The notes beneath the pieces are model-generated. The model was not told where the DNA came from. It saw only the letters and a list, made by a program, of their open reading frames with translations, and made no database searches. From positions 248,001 through 312,000 of the forward strand of contig NZ_QOCF01000028.1 of NCBI RefSeq assembly GCF_003318255.1: a stretch of DNA of 64,000 bases, given 5' to 3'. Positions 42,566 to 50,423 of this stretch are shown here, piece after piece. How positions within the stretch are numbered: position 1 is the stretch's first letter; the number at the start of each line of letters is the position of its first letter. Source of the stretch: Ruegeria sp. A3M17. Its GTDB lineage: Bacteria; Pseudomonadota; Alphaproteobacteria; Rhodobacterales; Rhodobacteraceae. Position numbers and translations under genes: made by a program.

Positions 42566-42777
42566 GACTGGCCTCCTTCAAAAATCGTGTCGATCTGCGC
42601 GGGCGTGATCAGCATGGTTCGCCCAAGGCGATAAAATGCGCCCGTCTCATTGGCGCGTTCACGCAAAGTGCGTTCTGAAATATCGATCCCCATCCCGGCC
42701 ATAACTTCGACCCATTGCGCGGGCGTTTTCCCAAGCCCCAGGATCTGAGAGCTGTCTGAATAGTTGGTCTCTGACAT
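42430..42777 (-). CDS. Excisionase-like small DNA-binding protein
   Basis: The ATG at 42777 has AAGGA upstream. The 115-residue protein has a winged-helix/HTH-like core, ISERTLRERANETGAFYRLGRTMLITPAQIDTIF (residues about 34-68), as in phage excisionases. The last 45 codons overlap the integrase start in another frame, so its C-terminus may be functionally unimportant. It probably directs excision with the integrase. Confidence 0.68.
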   Translation of the reverse strand: MSETNYSDSSQILGLGKTPAQWVEVMAGMGIDISERTLRERANETGAFYRLGRTMLITPAQIDTIFEGGQSCRSKFTRGATFTGPRGGSNTTAGQSPAHTGEALRHLQKRAHGTG

Positions 42778-42880
42778 TTCAGTCGTCCTTGTCCGCTTAA
42801 GTTGAATCGGCGACACGCATGGAATCGCTTGTTCTGCACCTTCTGACGTGTTCAGATGAGTGAAGCCGTAAATATGCGTC

Positions 42881-42905
42881 ATTTTGTGCTATATTTATAC
42901 AAAAT
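42881..42905. promoter_or_regulatory. Candidate operator of the island repressor
   Basis: A 7-bp inverted repeat, ATTTTGT and ACAAAAT, separated by 11 A/T-rich bases lies between the divergent excisionase/integrase and XRE genes. The position suits autoregulation by the XRE protein. Confidence 0.45.
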
Positions 42906-42932
42906 TGCGCACTCGTCAATTGGGAAACTTGC

Positions 42933-43355
42933 ATGGTGCGAGATGATGCTGAATTGTTTGCAGAGATTGGCGCTCGCCTCGCGATCTGTCGCAATGAGAT
43001 AGGCGTCTCGCAGGCTGCTATGGCTGAAGCCATTGGCGTGTCGCATCGTGCCTATCACAGCTATGAAAAGGGCAAACGCGGCGTCCCGGTCGAGGCCCTC
43101 GTGAAGATGCAAAGCCGCTATGCTATTGACGTCGCCTGGCTACTACTAGGCACCAAATCCATTCGGGCGGGGCATGATTTCGAAGCGCTCAAACACATCG
43201 AAAGCTCGATGGACAAGCACCTCACCGAAGCGGGCATAAAAATCAAAAGCGAAAAGCGCGGTGCCATCGTCGCCCGTTGGTATCAATCGCATGTCGAAGG
43301 CCGTGAAGTGACGGATGACGACGTGCACACATGGATCGAGTTGGTAAGGGAGTAA
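42933..43355 (+). CDS. XRE-family transcriptional regulator
   Basis: The 140-residue protein has an N-terminal Cro/CI-type helix-turn-helix (residues about 8-65; VSQAAMAEAIGVSHRAYHSYEKGKRGVP). The C-terminal part (about 75-140) has no known domain. It is divergent from the integrase/excisionase unit and starts a plus-strand group with a small membrane protein and an HNH nuclease (4-5 bp gaps). It is probably the repressor controlling both directions. Confidence 0.88.
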   Translation: MVRDDAELFAEIGARLAICRNEIGVSQAAMAEAIGVSHRAYHSYEKGKRGVPVEALVKMQSRYAIDVAWLLLGTKSIRAGHDFEALKHIESSMDKHLTEAGIKIKSEKRGAIVARWYQSHVEGREVTDDDVHTWIELVRE

Positions 43356-43359
43356 TCTG

Positions 43360-43656
43360 GTGAACAAGGCAAGCAAACGCTGGAACATGTTGCGACATTC
43401 AGTCTTGGAGCGCACCCGTCGTGAGGTGATTGAACCCTTTGGGCCGCTTTACCTGGTCTTCCTGGGAACCAGCGTGTTCTACTTGATTGGCTTGGGTCGA
43501 CTATCATTGGCACAACAGTCTGCCGAATACTCGGTTTTGGCCGCCATCTTGATTCTTGCCATCGCCGCAGCTGGCTTGGCACTTCCATTTTTGACAGGTG
43601 CGGTGCTGACACTTCGCGCGGCCGATCGAAAACTGGAACGCCTGCAACGCGGGTGA
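43360..43656 (+). CDS. Small two-helix membrane protein
   Basis: A GTG start 4 bp after the XRE stop gives a 98-residue protein with two hydrophobic segments (about 28-48 and 58-82) and basic ends. I know no family for it. Its position between the repressor and the HNH nuclease suggests one transcript and perhaps a shared role. Confidence 0.65.
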   Translation: MNKASKRWNMLRHSVLERTRREVIEPFGPLYLVFLGTSVFYLIGLGRLSLAQQSAEYSVLAAILILAIAAAGLALPFLTGAVLTLRAADRKLERLQRG

Positions 43657-43660
43657 TCCG

Positions 43661-44560
43661 ATGGCCTTCGGTATTTTCATCCATCGCAGCGACTCGATCT
43701 ACGACGATATTCCCTCTGAGCGGTATCAGTTTCCCAAACAATACCTCTCGCGTGCCCAACAGTGCGAAGGGGATTGGATCGTCTACCTCGAGCCAAGCAA
43801 GGTCAAAGAGACCAAAGGCTATTTTGCTGTCGCTAAGGTCCAGGAGATCATTCCGGATCCTAGGAAACCGGAAATGTTCTTGGCGGTGATTGAGCCGGGG
43901 ACCTATCTTGATTTCGGCGACCCTGTTTCATTCCGAGACGAGAATTCAGTCATCGAAAGCGGATTGCTGAACGATCAAGGCAAGATATCTGGACGCGCGC
44001 AAGCTGCGGTAAGAACCCTTTCAGCTGAAGACTTTGCCCGAATTGTCGAACGTGGTCTTGGACGGGACGAGGACATCCTGCCTCGCGTTGGTGACTCGAT
44101 GCAGCTGCCAGGTTTTCAAGACGCGCAAACACCTTTCCGACACATGCCCACACGGGAACGCGTCAACCAACTGACCAACCGGGCGGTTCGCGATCGTAAT
44201 TTCAGAAAGAACGTCCTGCGCGCCTACGGCGAGCGCTGCGCCATCACTGGTTTACGTCTGATAAATGGCGGTGGCCGAGCTGAAGTGGAAGCCGCTCATA
44301 TCAGACCTGTAGAGCATGACGGACCCGACATCGTCAGCAACGGGCTCGCCCTGTCCGGAACTGCACATTGGATGTTTGATCGCGGTCTCGTTGGTTTAGC
44401 TGACGACCTGACTATTCTGGTTTCCCGTCAGAGCAACGACATCGAAGCCGTGACATCGATGATCAACGCGTCCGGCAAGATCTTGGTGCCGAACCGCCTC
44501 GCCAACCGGCCAAGGACCGAGTTTGTAACCTGGCACAGAGAGAACTGTTTCAAGCATTAA
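43661..44560 (+). CDS. HNH endonuclease with N-terminal EVE/PUA-like domain
   Basis: The 299-residue protein has a C-terminal HNH_2-type nuclease (YGERCAITGL, AAHIRPVEHDGPDIVSNGLALS, HWMFDRGLV; catalytic His in AAHI, Asn in SNGL, His in AHWMFD). The N-terminal 100 residues (YQFPKQYLSRAQQCEGDWIVYLEP then KGYFAVAKVQEI) resemble the EVE/PUA-like modules joined to HNH in modification-dependent restriction enzymes. No methyltransferase is nearby, which fits such a role. I infer defence against DNA carrying modified bases. Confidence 0.75.
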   Translation: MAFGIFIHRSDSIYDDIPSERYQFPKQYLSRAQQCEGDWIVYLEPSKVKETKGYFAVAKVQEIIPDPRKPEMFLAVIEPGTYLDFGDPVSFRDENSVIESGLLNDQGKISGRAQAAVRTLSAEDFARIVERGLGRDEDILPRVGDSMQLPGFQDAQTPFRHMPTRERVNQLTNRAVRDRNFRKNVLRAYGERCAITGLRLINGGGRAEVEAAHIRPVEHDGPDIVSNGLALSGTAHWMFDRGLVGLADDLTILVSRQSNDIEAVTSMINASGKILVPNRLANRPRTEFVTWHRENCFKH

Positions 44561-44857
44561 CGATACTCAGTGCGGACCTTGGTGCAAAACGCAGCTAACG
44601 GCCGGAAAGAGAGCCCAAGCTGACGGATGCTGCACATGTCGCGGATGTCTGGTATGGTGAGACAAGCGTCGAAAATCCTGGACGAATAATGTTCGGACGA
44701 AGTGGATGAACTTTCCAAGATGGACGCAGTGATCATTGCAGGTCGGTGCGAACTTTCGTGTAACAAAACTGTCGCTAATCGTTTACAGAAGCATTTCTCT
44801 GTCGTTACGGAATCACTCTTTCATCTGGTCAGCCAATTGCCACATGGGAGACTTGTC

Positions 44858-46414
44858 ATGCCTTCATTCAGACCATCGCGCCGGACCGTGCTAGCCTCGG
44901 GTGCCGCGTATCTTGCGATGCCCGCCATAAGCCGCGCCGCACGCAGACCGGTATTCAGTCACGGCGTTCAATCGGGGGACGTGGACACGACATCTGGTAT
45001 TATCTGGTCGCGTGTGGATCGCCCATCCCTTATCGAAATGGAAGTGGCAACCACTGAGAGTTTTGCGAATGTGCGCAAACTGTCGGCTATGGACGCAATC
45101 CCGACATCCGACATGGTAATCAAACGTCTTGTTGATGGTCTGCCGTCGGATCAGGATATTTTCTATCGCTTCGTCGCTACTGACCTAAGCGATGCGAACG
45201 CCACTTCCGAACCCATCACAGGCCGCTTCAAAACAGCACCGATGTCCCGCCGGTCTGTTCGGTTTGCTTGGTCGGGCGACACGGCTGGTCAGGGATGGGG
45301 CATTGATGACGAAGGTATGCTGACCTATGCGACCATGGCGGGTCACCAGCCGGATTTCTTCATCCACTCAGGTGATACTGTTTATGCCGATGGCCCTATG
45401 CAGGACGAGGTAGAAAAGGACGGCCAGATCATTTGGCGCAACACGACCCTGATCGACAGCAAACGCAAAGTTGCCGAGACGCTCCAGGAATTCCGTGACC
45501 AATGGAAGTACAATATGATGGACCGACACGTCCAAACCATGAATGCGGTTGCGCCAACCTTCATGCAGTGGGACGACCACGAGGTCGTGAACAATTGGTC
45601 CGATAGCAAGGACTTGCTGAACGACGACAGGTACAGCGAAAAATCAGTTAAGCTTTTAACGGCACGTGCGACACGCGCGTTTCACGAAATGGCACCTTTG
45701 CGCATTCATCCGACCGAACCGTCTCGCGTCTATCGTAAGATCAGCTATGGCCCGATGTTGGATGTGTTCTTTCTGGACCTTCGCAGCTATCGCGGACCGA
45801 ATACAGCTGCCGCAACCGAAACGCTTACAGACGATCAGCGCGTCTTGGGTGCGGACCAGATGGCTTGGCTCAAGCGCGAATTGGCGAACAGCCAGGCCAC
45901 ATGGAAAGTCATTGCATCTGATCAACCTTTGGGACTTATTGTTTGGGACAACTTCCGCGAACAATCAGGATCAGAAGGCGTTGCAGATGGTACCAACGGT
46001 CCTGCAAAGGGGCGCGAGGTTGAAATTTCCGAACTTCTGCGTTTCATCAAAACCGGCGGGATCAAGAACACGGTTTGGTTCACAGCTGACGTTCACTACA
46101 CGGCCGCACATTACTACGATCCCAACCAGGCGCAGTTCAGTGACTTTAGCCCGTTTTGGGAATTTGTTTCGGGGCCGCTTCATGCGGGAACTTTTGGCCC
46201 GAACGCGCTGGACAACACCTTTGGCCCAGAGGTCAAATACTTCAAAGCGCCCGCTGAAGGGCAGGGAATAAACCTGCCGCCGTCAGAGGGTTTGCAGTTC
46301 TTTGGTCTGGTCGACATTGATGGTGCCACTCAGCAAATGACCGTGCGCTTAATGGATCGTGCGGACACCGAGCTTTACAAGGTTACATTGGATCCGGAAG
46401 ACGTCGCGATCTAA
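44858..46414 (+). CDS. phoD: PhoD-like alkaline phosphatase / phosphodiesterase
   Basis: The ATG at 44858 has GGAG upstream; an upstream in-frame ATG (44702) would bury the export signal. The 518-residue protein starts with a Tat signal (RRTVLASGAAYLAMPAISRAA, twin Arg at about 7-8). The PhoD metal-site motifs follow: WSGDTAGQGWG, the segment HSGDTVYADGP, WDDHEVVNNW, and near the end TADVHYTAAHYY. PhoD hydrolyses phosphate mono- and diesters in the periplasm with calcium and iron. No Pho box is obvious upstream. Confidence 0.92.
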   Translation: MPSFRPSRRTVLASGAAYLAMPAISRAARRPVFSHGVQSGDVDTTSGIIWSRVDRPSLIEMEVATTESFANVRKLSAMDAIPTSDMVIKRLVDGLPSDQDIFYRFVATDLSDANATSEPITGRFKTAPMSRRSVRFAWSGDTAGQGWGIDDEGMLTYATMAGHQPDFFIHSGDTVYADGPMQDEVEKDGQIIWRNTTLIDSKRKVAETLQEFRDQWKYNMMDRHVQTMNAVAPTFMQWDDHEVVNNWSDSKDLLNDDRYSEKSVKLLTARATRAFHEMAPLRIHPTEPSRVYRKISYGPMLDVFFLDLRSYRGPNTAAATETLTDDQRVLGADQMAWLKRELANSQATWKVIASDQPLGLIVWDNFREQSGSEGVADGTNGPAKGREVEISELLRFIKTGGIKNTVWFTADVHYTAAHYYDPNQAQFSDFSPFWEFVSGPLHAGTFGPNALDNTFGPEVKYFKAPAEGQGINLPPSEGLQFFGLVDIDGATQQMTVRLMDRADTELYKVTLDPEDVAI

Positions 46415-46763
46415 CCTCGTATTTCGGTCCGGAATTTTTGTGAATATGGAAGCGTTGCAACATCTTGCGGCGTTTCTTTTTTCGACCTTTTTCAAACATT
46501 CGGAAAGCTGCCATTGGCGCAACTGCAGTGAACAGCAGCAATATCCGCAGAGTGTGAGTTCTTCGTCTACGTGATCATGCTGCCGCAGCGAATGGCGGCA
46601 ATCCAAGTTCATGACGGAAACATCAGGTTCGCGGGCAACACGTTCATAGACCGAGAGACGATCAATTTTGACTGTGCCAATCCAATGCCTTCACAAATCG
46701 CTCTGCGGTTCTCTTGGAAAGCAATGAAAGGCCTATATAGCCAATTGATGGGTGTGGGTTAAG
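46415..46763. other. Intergenic region without recognised gene
   Basis: About 350 bp between convergent phoD and the GlxA-type regulator. A 63-codon frame at 46574 has no ribosome-binding site and no recognisable family. I see no terminator-quality hairpin. Confidence 0.35.
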
Positions 46764-47798
46764 CTAATGCTCTTCGGAGCCGACTGGCATGAGCAACAAA
46801 CGTTTCTTGCGGTAAGTCGATGCAGGCATCCCAACATATCGCCTGAAGGCATTTCGGAAACTCGACGGTTCTGTGTATCCAACCTCCTCGGCAATGTCGT
46901 CGATCGGGAGATCGGTTGTTTCGAGCATTTGCTTGGCTTCCTCGATTCTAAGCGTCTGGATGTAGTCGACCGGCGTTTGCCCCGTGGCCTTTCGGAAGCG
47001 ACGCAAAAGGCTGCGTTCGGTCAAGCCACTTCGCGCCGCCATCGCGGCAACTGGTGTCGGAAGTGCGTAGTTATCTGCGGCCCAAACCTGAGCATCAGCA
47101 ACCAATGCATCTTCGGTTTGAGCACCTGCGGTGAGAGAAGCGTAGTGCAGCTGCCCCTCACTATGCGGCTGCAGCAAGTAAATCTTGGCAATGCGGCGCG
47201 CCTCATCCGGGCCTGCAATCCGTCCAATTAGATAAAGCACCAGATCGCCCCAGGCCGACGCGCCACCGGCAGTCACAATCCGATGTCCTTCGCCCGCGGG
47301 GATAAGGATACGTTCGCGCCGCATTTTGATTTCGGGGTATTGCCGAGCGAGTATGTCGCAAAAGCTCCAATGGCTGGTGGCATCGAGCCCATTCAGCATT
47401 CCGGCCTCGGCAAGCAAGTAGGCTCCGGAACAAACCGACGTGATCAACGCGCCATCGTCCTTTGCCTTCCTGAGCCACGGGATGAACTGCGCAAACTCTT
47501 CCGGTGTTCCCGTACCTGGCGCAAAATGAAAATCCGGAATGATGACAAGATCGGGTGTGCCAAAGCTTTCCAACGATCCATCCGGTGTGATGCGCCGTCC
47601 GTTGATGTCGTCGTAAGGCGCACCGTCAACTGACAGTAGGGCGCCTTCAAAAACAGGTGGTCTGGGTGCATTACCATGTAGCATTTCCCAATCCCGACCC
47701 ACGGACGCCAAAGCATCAAGAATACAATAGGCAGTCGATGTTCCGATACAGGGCATGGTCAGAACCGCTGTGCGGCAGGTGGTTTTCTTATCAAGCAT
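46764..47798 (-). CDS. GlxA-family regulator (DJ-1/PfpI domain with AraC HTH)
   Basis: The 344-residue protein joins an N-terminal DJ-1/PfpI (glutamine-amidotransferase-like) domain (about 10-200, with the nucleophile-elbow segment ITSVCSGAYLLAEAG) to a C-terminal AraC-type double HTH (about 230-330; DIAEEVGYTEPSSFRNAFRRYVG). Members such as GlxA, GbdR and CdhR control catabolism of quaternary amines and amino acids. It is divergent from a homocysteine methyltransferase/flavin monooxygenase group which it probably regulates. Confidence 0.9.
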   Translation of the reverse strand: MLDKKTTCRTAVLTMPCIGTSTAYCILDALASVGRDWEMLHGNAPRPPVFEGALLSVDGAPYDDINGRRITPDGSLESFGTPDLVIIPDFHFAPGTGTPEEFAQFIPWLRKAKDDGALITSVCSGAYLLAEAGMLNGLDATSHWSFCDILARQYPEIKMRRERILIPAGEGHRIVTAGGASAWGDLVLYLIGRIAGPDEARRIAKIYLLQPHSEGQLHYASLTAGAQTEDALVADAQVWAADNYALPTPVAAMAARSGLTERSLLRRFRKATGQTPVDYIQTLRIEEAKQMLETTDLPIDDIAEEVGYTEPSSFRNAFRRYVGMPASTYRKKRLLLMPVGSEEH

Positions 47799-47966
47799 GG
47801 GTGTGTCCGATATTCACCGAATTGGTCACATATCGGCATATCATGACACGATCTCGTCAGGCAATACCGTTGCATTGAATGTGACAGTTCGAGCAAGTGG
47901 AGCGCCGTCCAGCGTCTTCTCAGATCTGTCCCTTATTGAAACTGAACGACCTGAATGGAGCGTAAT

Positions 47967-48899
47967 ATGACGTCGACAATCCTGCCGCATCAATCTGATC
48001 AGCTATTTCTGACAGAAGCCGGACTTGAAACCTGGCTTGTATTTGAGAAGGGTTTCGACATGCCCTGCTTTGCGGCCTACCCACTGGCACAGCTGGAAGA
48101 AGGTCGCGCCGCATTCAAGGAGTACTTTGCCCCGATCTTTGAACTGGCCCGCCAAAATGGAACAGGGTTCTTACTGGACACATATACGTGGCGCGCCAAC
48201 CCTGATTGGGGTCAGGAACTCGGCCACGATTTGGACCATCTGCGGCATGTGAATTGCCAAGCTGTTCAGGATGCCAAGGAACTGCGTAGCACGTTGGGCC
48301 ACGGGCTGAAGGTCCTTGTAAATGGCATCGTTGGCCCACGTGGCGATGGTTATGATCCAAAATCCATCATGACCATTAAGGAAGCGCAGGCTTACCATGG
48401 TTATCAAGTTGGGGTCCTTGCTCACGCAGGCGTCGACATGATCAGCGCGCTGACACTCACTAACGTGCCAGAGGCAGTTGGTGTCGCCAATGCCGTCGCA
48501 GAGTTGGGTGTGCCTTGCGTTATCAGCTTTACGGTTGAAACCGATGGACGGCTTCCCACAGGCGAAGTGCTGCAAGACGCCATCACACAGGTTGATACTG
48601 CGGCCACAACAAAGCCCGCCTATTACATGGTCAACTGCGCCCACCCCGATCACTTTCGCACCATGATCCCTGAGGGATCCGATTGGGCGCAGCGTATTGG
48701 AGGCGTGCGTGCGAATGCTTCGCGCATGTCACATGCAGAACTTGATTGCTGTGAAACGCTCGATGAAGGCGACCCGGTCGAATTGGGCGCGCAGTACGCG
48801 CAGCTGAGGCAGCTGCTTCCAGGCATGCGTGTTGTCGGCGGATGCTGTGGGACGGATCACAGGCATCTGGCCCAGATCTGCGCCGCATTGACCCGCTAA
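47967..48899 (+). CDS. Homocysteine S-methyltransferase family protein
   Basis: I use the ATG at 47967 because GGAG lies 6 nt upstream; an ATG at 47955 is an alternative. The 310-residue protein has the zinc-binding Cys residues in VNCAHPDHF and the tandem Cys of GGCCGTDHRH near the C-terminus. The family moves methyl groups to homocysteine from donors such as S-methylmethionine, betaine or dimethylsulfoniopropionate-type compounds. The GlxA-type regulator and monooxygenase next to it suggest a catabolic setting rather than the main methionine pathway. Confidence 0.88.
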   Translation: MTSTILPHQSDQLFLTEAGLETWLVFEKGFDMPCFAAYPLAQLEEGRAAFKEYFAPIFELARQNGTGFLLDTYTWRANPDWGQELGHDLDHLRHVNCQAVQDAKELRSTLGHGLKVLVNGIVGPRGDGYDPKSIMTIKEAQAYHGYQVGVLAHAGVDMISALTLTNVPEAVGVANAVAELGVPCVISFTVETDGRLPTGEVLQDAITQVDTAATTKPAYYMVNCAHPDHFRTMIPEGSDWAQRIGGVRANASRMSHAELDCCETLDEGDPVELGAQYAQLRQLLPGMRVVGGCCGTDHRHLAQICAALTR

Positions 48900-48951
48900 C
48901 CGCCTACTTCCTTGCGCGCCATTAGACGCGTCCCTTTTTCGGAGATTTAGG

Positions 48952-50172
48952 ATGACACATTCTCATTCAACAACCGCCCTCATCATCGGCGCCGGCTTGT
49001 CCGGATTGGCAGCGGCGAACGAATTGCGCGACCGCAAAATACCCGTCACGATTCTGGAGGCTTCAGACCGGGTCGCCGACCCGTGGCGTGCGCGCCATCC
49101 GAAGTTGCGGCTGAACATTCACCGTCATTTTGCCCGGCTCCCAGGTCATCAGGAACCGCGCCATCCCGACATCTATTTGCCCCGGGATGCTGTTGTTGAT
49201 TATCTCAGTGAATACGCAGCCGGATTGGCGTCCAATATCCAATTTGAAACCCGCGTCCGGTCGGTTCACCGTCTTGAAGGTGGTTGGCAGGTTGAGACAA
49301 ACAAGGGCACCTATTCCTGCACTCATCTGATTGTTGCAACCGGGCGCGAAAAAGAGCCCGACATGCCCATCTGGCCCGGCCTCGAAGAGTTTGGCGGTAA
49401 GGTTATTCACTCCGCTGATTTCGCAGAACCTTCCAGTTATGACGGCAAAAAGGTGCTTGTCGTGGGGGCCGGAAACTCCGGCTCGGATGTGTTGAACCAC
49501 TTGTCGCGGGCCAATCCTGCACAGGTTTGGATCTCTGTCCGAAATGGACCTTCGATCCTGCCAACGCGGATACTTGGATATCCGATGCACAGAATGGCCA
49601 GGTTGTTTTCCCGCACCCCCAAATGGGCTCTCGATCCGCTGATGGCAGGGATGCAATGGATGAATTTTGGCAACCTGCGCCGCCATGGATTGCCCCGACA
49701 TCGCAAAGGTGGCGGATCACGCCTGATCAAGGATGGGGTGACGCCCGCACTGGATGACGGGTTTGTCAAAGCGTTGAAAATGGGCCGCTTCCAGGTCGTG
49801 GGTCAGACTGTCGGTTTCTCTCCCTACTCTGTTGAACTGGCTGACGGCCGCAAAGTCGATCCTGACGTGGTGATCTGTGCAACGGGCTACAAGACGGGTC
49901 TAGAGGATCTGTTTGGCCATCTTGGCGCGTTGGATCAGCGTGGGTACCCGCTGTGCCCGGCGGGTCAACAGGACAAGCGAAATCCCGGCCTTTGGTTCAC
50001 CGGGTTCGGTGTGTCATTCGAAGGCTTCTTTTATGCCGCCGGAGTCAGTGCAACGCGCCTTGCGACCAGCATTTCTGCGCAAACCTCGAAGCAATCGGGT
50101 GAGAGAGGGACACCTCGTGCAGCTCAAATTGATCCCCCTCAATCGCTTACTCTGAAAGGAACTCTACCATGA
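48952..50172 (+). CDS. Flavin-containing monooxygenase-like protein
   Basis: The 406-residue protein has two Rossmann motifs, FAD site IIGAGLSGLAAANEL (about 11-25) and NADPH site VVGAGNSGSDVL (about 169-180), plus the ATG-type loop VICATGYKTGLEDL. The FMO/CzcO pattern is clear. It lacks the length of the trimethylamine monooxygenase Tmm and resembles the YUCCA-like/putative flavoprotein branch. The substrate is unknown. It overlaps the DUF1127 gene by 4 nt. Confidence 0.86.
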   Translation: MTHSHSTTALIIGAGLSGLAAANELRDRKIPVTILEASDRVADPWRARHPKLRLNIHRHFARLPGHQEPRHPDIYLPRDAVVDYLSEYAAGLASNIQFETRVRSVHRLEGGWQVETNKGTYSCTHLIVATGREKEPDMPIWPGLEEFGGKVIHSADFAEPSSYDGKKVLVVGAGNSGSDVLNHLSRANPAQVWISVRNGPSILPTRILGYPMHRMARLFSRTPKWALDPLMAGMQWMNFGNLRRHGLPRHRKGGGSRLIKDGVTPALDDGFVKALKMGRFQVVGQTVGFSPYSVELADGRKVDPDVVICATGYKTGLEDLFGHLGALDQRGYPLCPAGQQDKRNPGLWFTGFGVSFEGFFYAAGVSATRLATSISAQTSKQSGERGTPRAAQIDPPQSLTLKGTLP

Positions 50173-50381
50173 CCATGATGGATCAAACCAAGGGGCTGAG
50201 TGGCAAACGTCGCGCAAGAATAAACGTCTCCAAATTTTTTGCCTGGTGGCGAGAACGTCAAAGGAACAAGCGTGACCGGCAAAAACTGGCGCAATTGCCC
50301 ACTGATCTCTTGCGGGACGTCGGCCTAGAACATCTGCGTGACCTGAAGTCGGACACAGCAGACCATTTCCGCCTGTTTTAG
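50169..50381 (+). CDS. DUF1127 small protein
   Basis: The 70-residue basic protein ends with a DUF1127 (YjiS-like) segment: KFFAWWRERQRNKRDRQKLAQLPTDLLRDVGLE. DUF1127 proteins in Alphaproteobacteria have been linked to RNA binding and regulation of phosphate, sRNA and stress responses. The ATG overlaps the end of the monooxygenase gene and has AAAGGAA upstream. It therefore seems to be coexpressed with it. Confidence 0.85.
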   Translation: MTMMDQTKGLSGKRRARINVSKFFAWWRERQRNKRDRQKLAQLPTDLLRDVGLEHLRDLKSDTADHFRLF

Positions 50382-50423
50382 TGACGCGTGACACTCGAAA
50401 TCTATTGACCAAAGGAATTTGAA

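Noticed and set aside
46571..46762. 63-codon frame after phoD
   Set aside because: Starts without a ribosome-binding site and resembles no family I know.
47799..47966. SAM riboswitch upstream of the homocysteine methyltransferase
   Set aside because: The region was examined for SAM-I, SAM-II and SAM-V cores; none of the conserved blocks could be read.
48952..50172. Trimethylamine monooxygenase (Tmm)
   Set aside because: The length and motifs fit a shorter YUCCA/CzcO-like flavoprotein; Tmm neighbours are also absent.
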